This document shows positions 8,556-9,985 of a stretch of 9,985 nt of DNA, piece after piece (the stretch's first letter is position 1; each line of letters starts with the position of its first letter). Source of the DNA: Pseudomonadota bacterium (GTDB lineage Bacteria > Pseudomonadota > Alphaproteobacteria > Rhizobiales > Devosiaceae); contig JAEYTN010000457.1 in NCBI GenBank assembly GCA_023433985.1, positions 1 through 9,985 of the forward strand. The letters run 5' to 3'. Under the pieces are notes generated by a model. The model was given only the letters and a program-made list of their open reading frames with translations, was not told the origin of the DNA and searched no databases. The translations under genes and the position numbers were made by a program.

Positions 8556-9110
8556 TTACATGCCCTCGGCGCCGCGCGAAATCGCCGCGAGCCCGGTTCG
8601 CACGACTTCCACGAGCCCCAGCGGCACCATCAGATTGATGAACGAGTCGATCTTGCTCGGCTTGCCCGTCACCTCGAACACGAAGCTCTCGGTCGTCGCA
8701 TCCACGATCTGCGCGCGGAAGGCGTCGGCGAGGCGGAGTGCCTCGGCACGCGGCTCGCCCGAGCCCGCCACCTTGATCAGCGCCAGCTCGCGCTCCAGCG
8801 ATCTGCCCTCGGCGGTGAGGTCGTGCACCTTGTGCACCGGCACCAGCCGCTCGAGCTGCAGCTTGATCTGCGAGAGCACCTTGGGCGTCGCAACCGTAAC
8901 CACGGTGATACGCGAGAGCCCCTTCTCGTGCTCGGTCTCGCTGACCGTCAGCGAGTCGATATTGTAGCCGCGCGCCGAGAACAGGCCGACCACGCGGGCA
9001 AGTATGCCCGGCTCGTTGTCGACAAGCACCGAAAGCGTGTGCCGCTCCGGCGTCTGCGATTCCGGGGCGAGGAAGTAGGCCGATCCGCTCGGCTGAAGGT
9101 GTGCGTTCAT
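8556..9110 (-). CDS. ilvN: acetolactate synthase, small (regulatory) subunit
   Basis: This is the regulatory subunit of acetohydroxyacid synthase, the first common enzyme of valine, leucine and isoleucine synthesis in the cytoplasm. It activates the catalytic subunit and transmits valine feedback inhibition. It has 184 residues: a variable lead of about 24, an ACT domain (25-98) with TLSVLVDNEPGILARVVGLF and RGYNIDSLTV, and the C-terminal small-subunit domain (about 108-183) with EGRSLERELALIKV and a VEVVRTG-LAAISRG end. Residues equivalent to E. coli IlvH Asn11, Gly14 and Asn29 are kept (Asn32, Gly35, Asn50), so valine sensitivity is likely. The protein is longer than IlvH (about 163) because of the N-terminal extension, common in alphaproteobacteria. 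The gene starts at ATG 9110, 11 bp after the ilvB stop, with a GAGGA ribosome binding site. ilvC, a frequent next gene, is absent here. Confidence 0.96.
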   Translation of the reverse strand: MNAHLQPSGSAYFLAPESQTPERHTLSVLVDNEPGILARVVGLFSARGYNIDSLTVSETEHEKGLSRITVVTVATPKVLSQIKLQLERLVPVHKVHDLTAEGRSLERELALIKVAGSGEPRAEALRLADAFRAQIVDATTESFVFEVTGKPSKIDSFINLMVPLGLVEVVRTGLAAISRGAEGM

Positions 9111-9118
9111 CGTCTTGT

Positions 9119-9123
9119 TCCTC
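9119..9123 (-). promoter_or_regulatory. ilvN: ribosome binding site of ilvN, overlapping the ilvB stop
   Basis: GAGGA on the minus strand lies 8 nt before the ilvN ATG. Its first two bases are the last two of the ilvB stop TGA (9124-9122), so ilvB translation ends on the ilvN ribosome binding site, which favours coupled, balanced synthesis of the two subunits. Confidence 0.7.
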
Positions 9124-9985
9124 AGACCAGCTGGCGTCCCTTGGCGTCGATCACGGCGCCGATATCGTCCTCGAAATCGGGCAGGATCATCTCGTTGTGC
9201 GGCTTGCCCGACGGGATCATCGGCAGGCAGTTCTCGTGCTTTTCCACCAGCACGTCGAACAGCACCGGCCCGTCATAGTCGAGCATCTCGGCAATCGCGG
9301 CGTCGAGCTTCGCCGGGTCGTCGCATTTGATGCCCTTGGCGCCATAGGCCTCGGCCAGCTTCACGAAATCCGGCAGGCTCTCGGAATACGAGTGCGCGTA
9401 GCGGCCGCCATGCAGCAGGTCCTGCCACTGGCGCACCATGCCCATACGCTCGTTGTTGAGGATGAAGATCTTGATCGGCAGCCGGTACTGCGCCGCCGTC
9501 GAGAGTTCCTGCATCGTCATCTGCACCGAGGCTTCGCCCGCGATATCGATCACCAGCGCGTCCGGATGCGCCACCTGCACGCCGACCGCGGCCGGCAGGC
9601 CGTAGCCCATGGTGCCGAGGCCGCCCGAGGTCATCCAGCGGTTCGGCTTCTCGAAGTGAAAATGCTGCGCCGCCCACATCTGGTGCTGCCCCACCTCGGT
9701 AGTGATGTAGACGTCGCGATCCTTCACCGCCTGGTAGAGCCTCTGGATGGCGAACTGCGGCTTGATGGTGGTGTCGGAGTTCTTGAACGCCAGCGAGTTC
9801 TTCTTCCGCCACTCGTTGATCTGCCGCCACCACGGAGCGATGGCTTCGGTGTGCGGCTCGTTGGTCTTCGAGCGCCAGATCCGCACCATCTCCTCGAGCA
9901 CCGCGCCGCAATCACCGATGATCGGCAGGTCGATCCGCACCGTCTTGTTGATGGAGCTGGGGTCCACATCGACATGGATCTTGGT
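9122..9985 (-). CDS. ilvB: acetolactate synthase, large (catalytic) subunit, C-terminal half (5' end outside window)
   Basis: This is the thiamine-diphosphate enzyme that joins pyruvate with pyruvate or 2-oxobutyrate to make 2-acetolactate or 2-aceto-2-hydroxybutyrate. The frame is open to the right edge and 287 residues are visible, about half of a protein near 580-600. They run from the end of the central FAD-binding domain (IHVDVDPSSINKTV, residues 3-16) into the thiamine-diphosphate domain: TTEVGQHQMWAAQ (95-107), SGGLGTMGYGLPAAVG, the cofactor/Mg motif AGEASVQM...ILNN (149-178), and MVRQWQDLLHGGRY with the alpha-proteobacterial style of the Trp-containing active-site loop. In that motif the usual Asp of G-D-G/A is Glu151 (codon 9533-9535). 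The C-terminus ends at TGA 9124-9122, touching the ilvN ribosome binding site. ilvN follows in the same operon; the promoter is outside the window. Confidence 0.96.
   Translation of the reverse strand, partial: TKIHVDVDPSSINKTVRIDLPIIGDCGAVLEEMVRIWRSKTNEPHTEAIAPWWRQINEWRKKNSLAFKNSDTTIKPQFAIQRLYQAVKDRDVYITTEVGQHQMWAAQHFHFEKPNRWMTSGGLGTMGYGLPAAVGVQVAHPDALVIDIAGEASVQMTMQELSTAAQYRLPIKIFILNNERMGMVRQWQDLLHGGRYAHSYSESLPDFVKLAEAYGAKGIKCDDPAKLDAAIAEMLDYDGPVLFDVLVEKHENCLPMIPSGKPHNEMILPDFEDDIGAVIDAKGRQLV

Noticed and set aside
8335..8967. 210-codon plus-strand open frame running through ilvN
   Set aside because: Most of it is antisense to ilvN and Ser/Arg-rich. Only its first codons up to about 8424 are of interest, as part of the antitoxin remnant.

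Overview
The window is a high-GC (by eye about two-thirds G+C), gene-dense bacterial chromosome segment. The icd type (eukaryotic-like NADP isocitrate dehydrogenase), the alpha-proteobacterial form of acetolactate synthase and the style of the alaS product all suggest an alphaproteobacterium, most likely in or near the Sphingomonadales. That placement is inferred from remembered family features and has not been searched.

Layout, left to right. Plus strand, 1-4720: the 3' half of icd, a family 8 glycosyltransferase starting 7 bp after it, a membrane-anchored glycerophosphodiester phosphodiesterase-like protein, then (after a 111-bp gap with a candidate promoter) two paralogous EamA/DMT-type membrane transporters that abut as TAG-ATG. 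Minus strand, 4727-9985: alaS, converging on the second transporter gene with only 6 bp between stops; a 133-bp leader with a candidate promoter and a terminator-like hairpin just ahead of alaS; pdxJ; a 285-bp interval holding an inverted-repeat complex, a probable remnant of a BrnA-like antitoxin gene and a strong hairpin; then ilvN and the 3' part of ilvB, which form an operon read from the right edge.

Most of the window is core metabolism: TCA cycle (icd), alanyl-tRNA charging (alaS), vitamin B6 synthesis (pdxJ) and branched-chain amino-acid synthesis (ilvBN). The accessory part is the plus-strand block of glycosyltransferase, phosphodiesterase and two transporters lying between icd and alaS. 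Their joint role cannot be told from sequence; envelope or lipid-related chemistry and export or uptake of a small metabolite are possibilities only.

I found no mobile element, CRISPR array, tRNA or rRNA, and nothing that looks like a new multi-gene defence or biosynthetic system. The points most worth checking are the tandem transporter pair, the hairpin in the alaS leader, the divergent PdxJ active-site residues, the changed metal-ligand position in the phosphodiesterase, and the repeat plus antitoxin-remnant region at 8322-8547.
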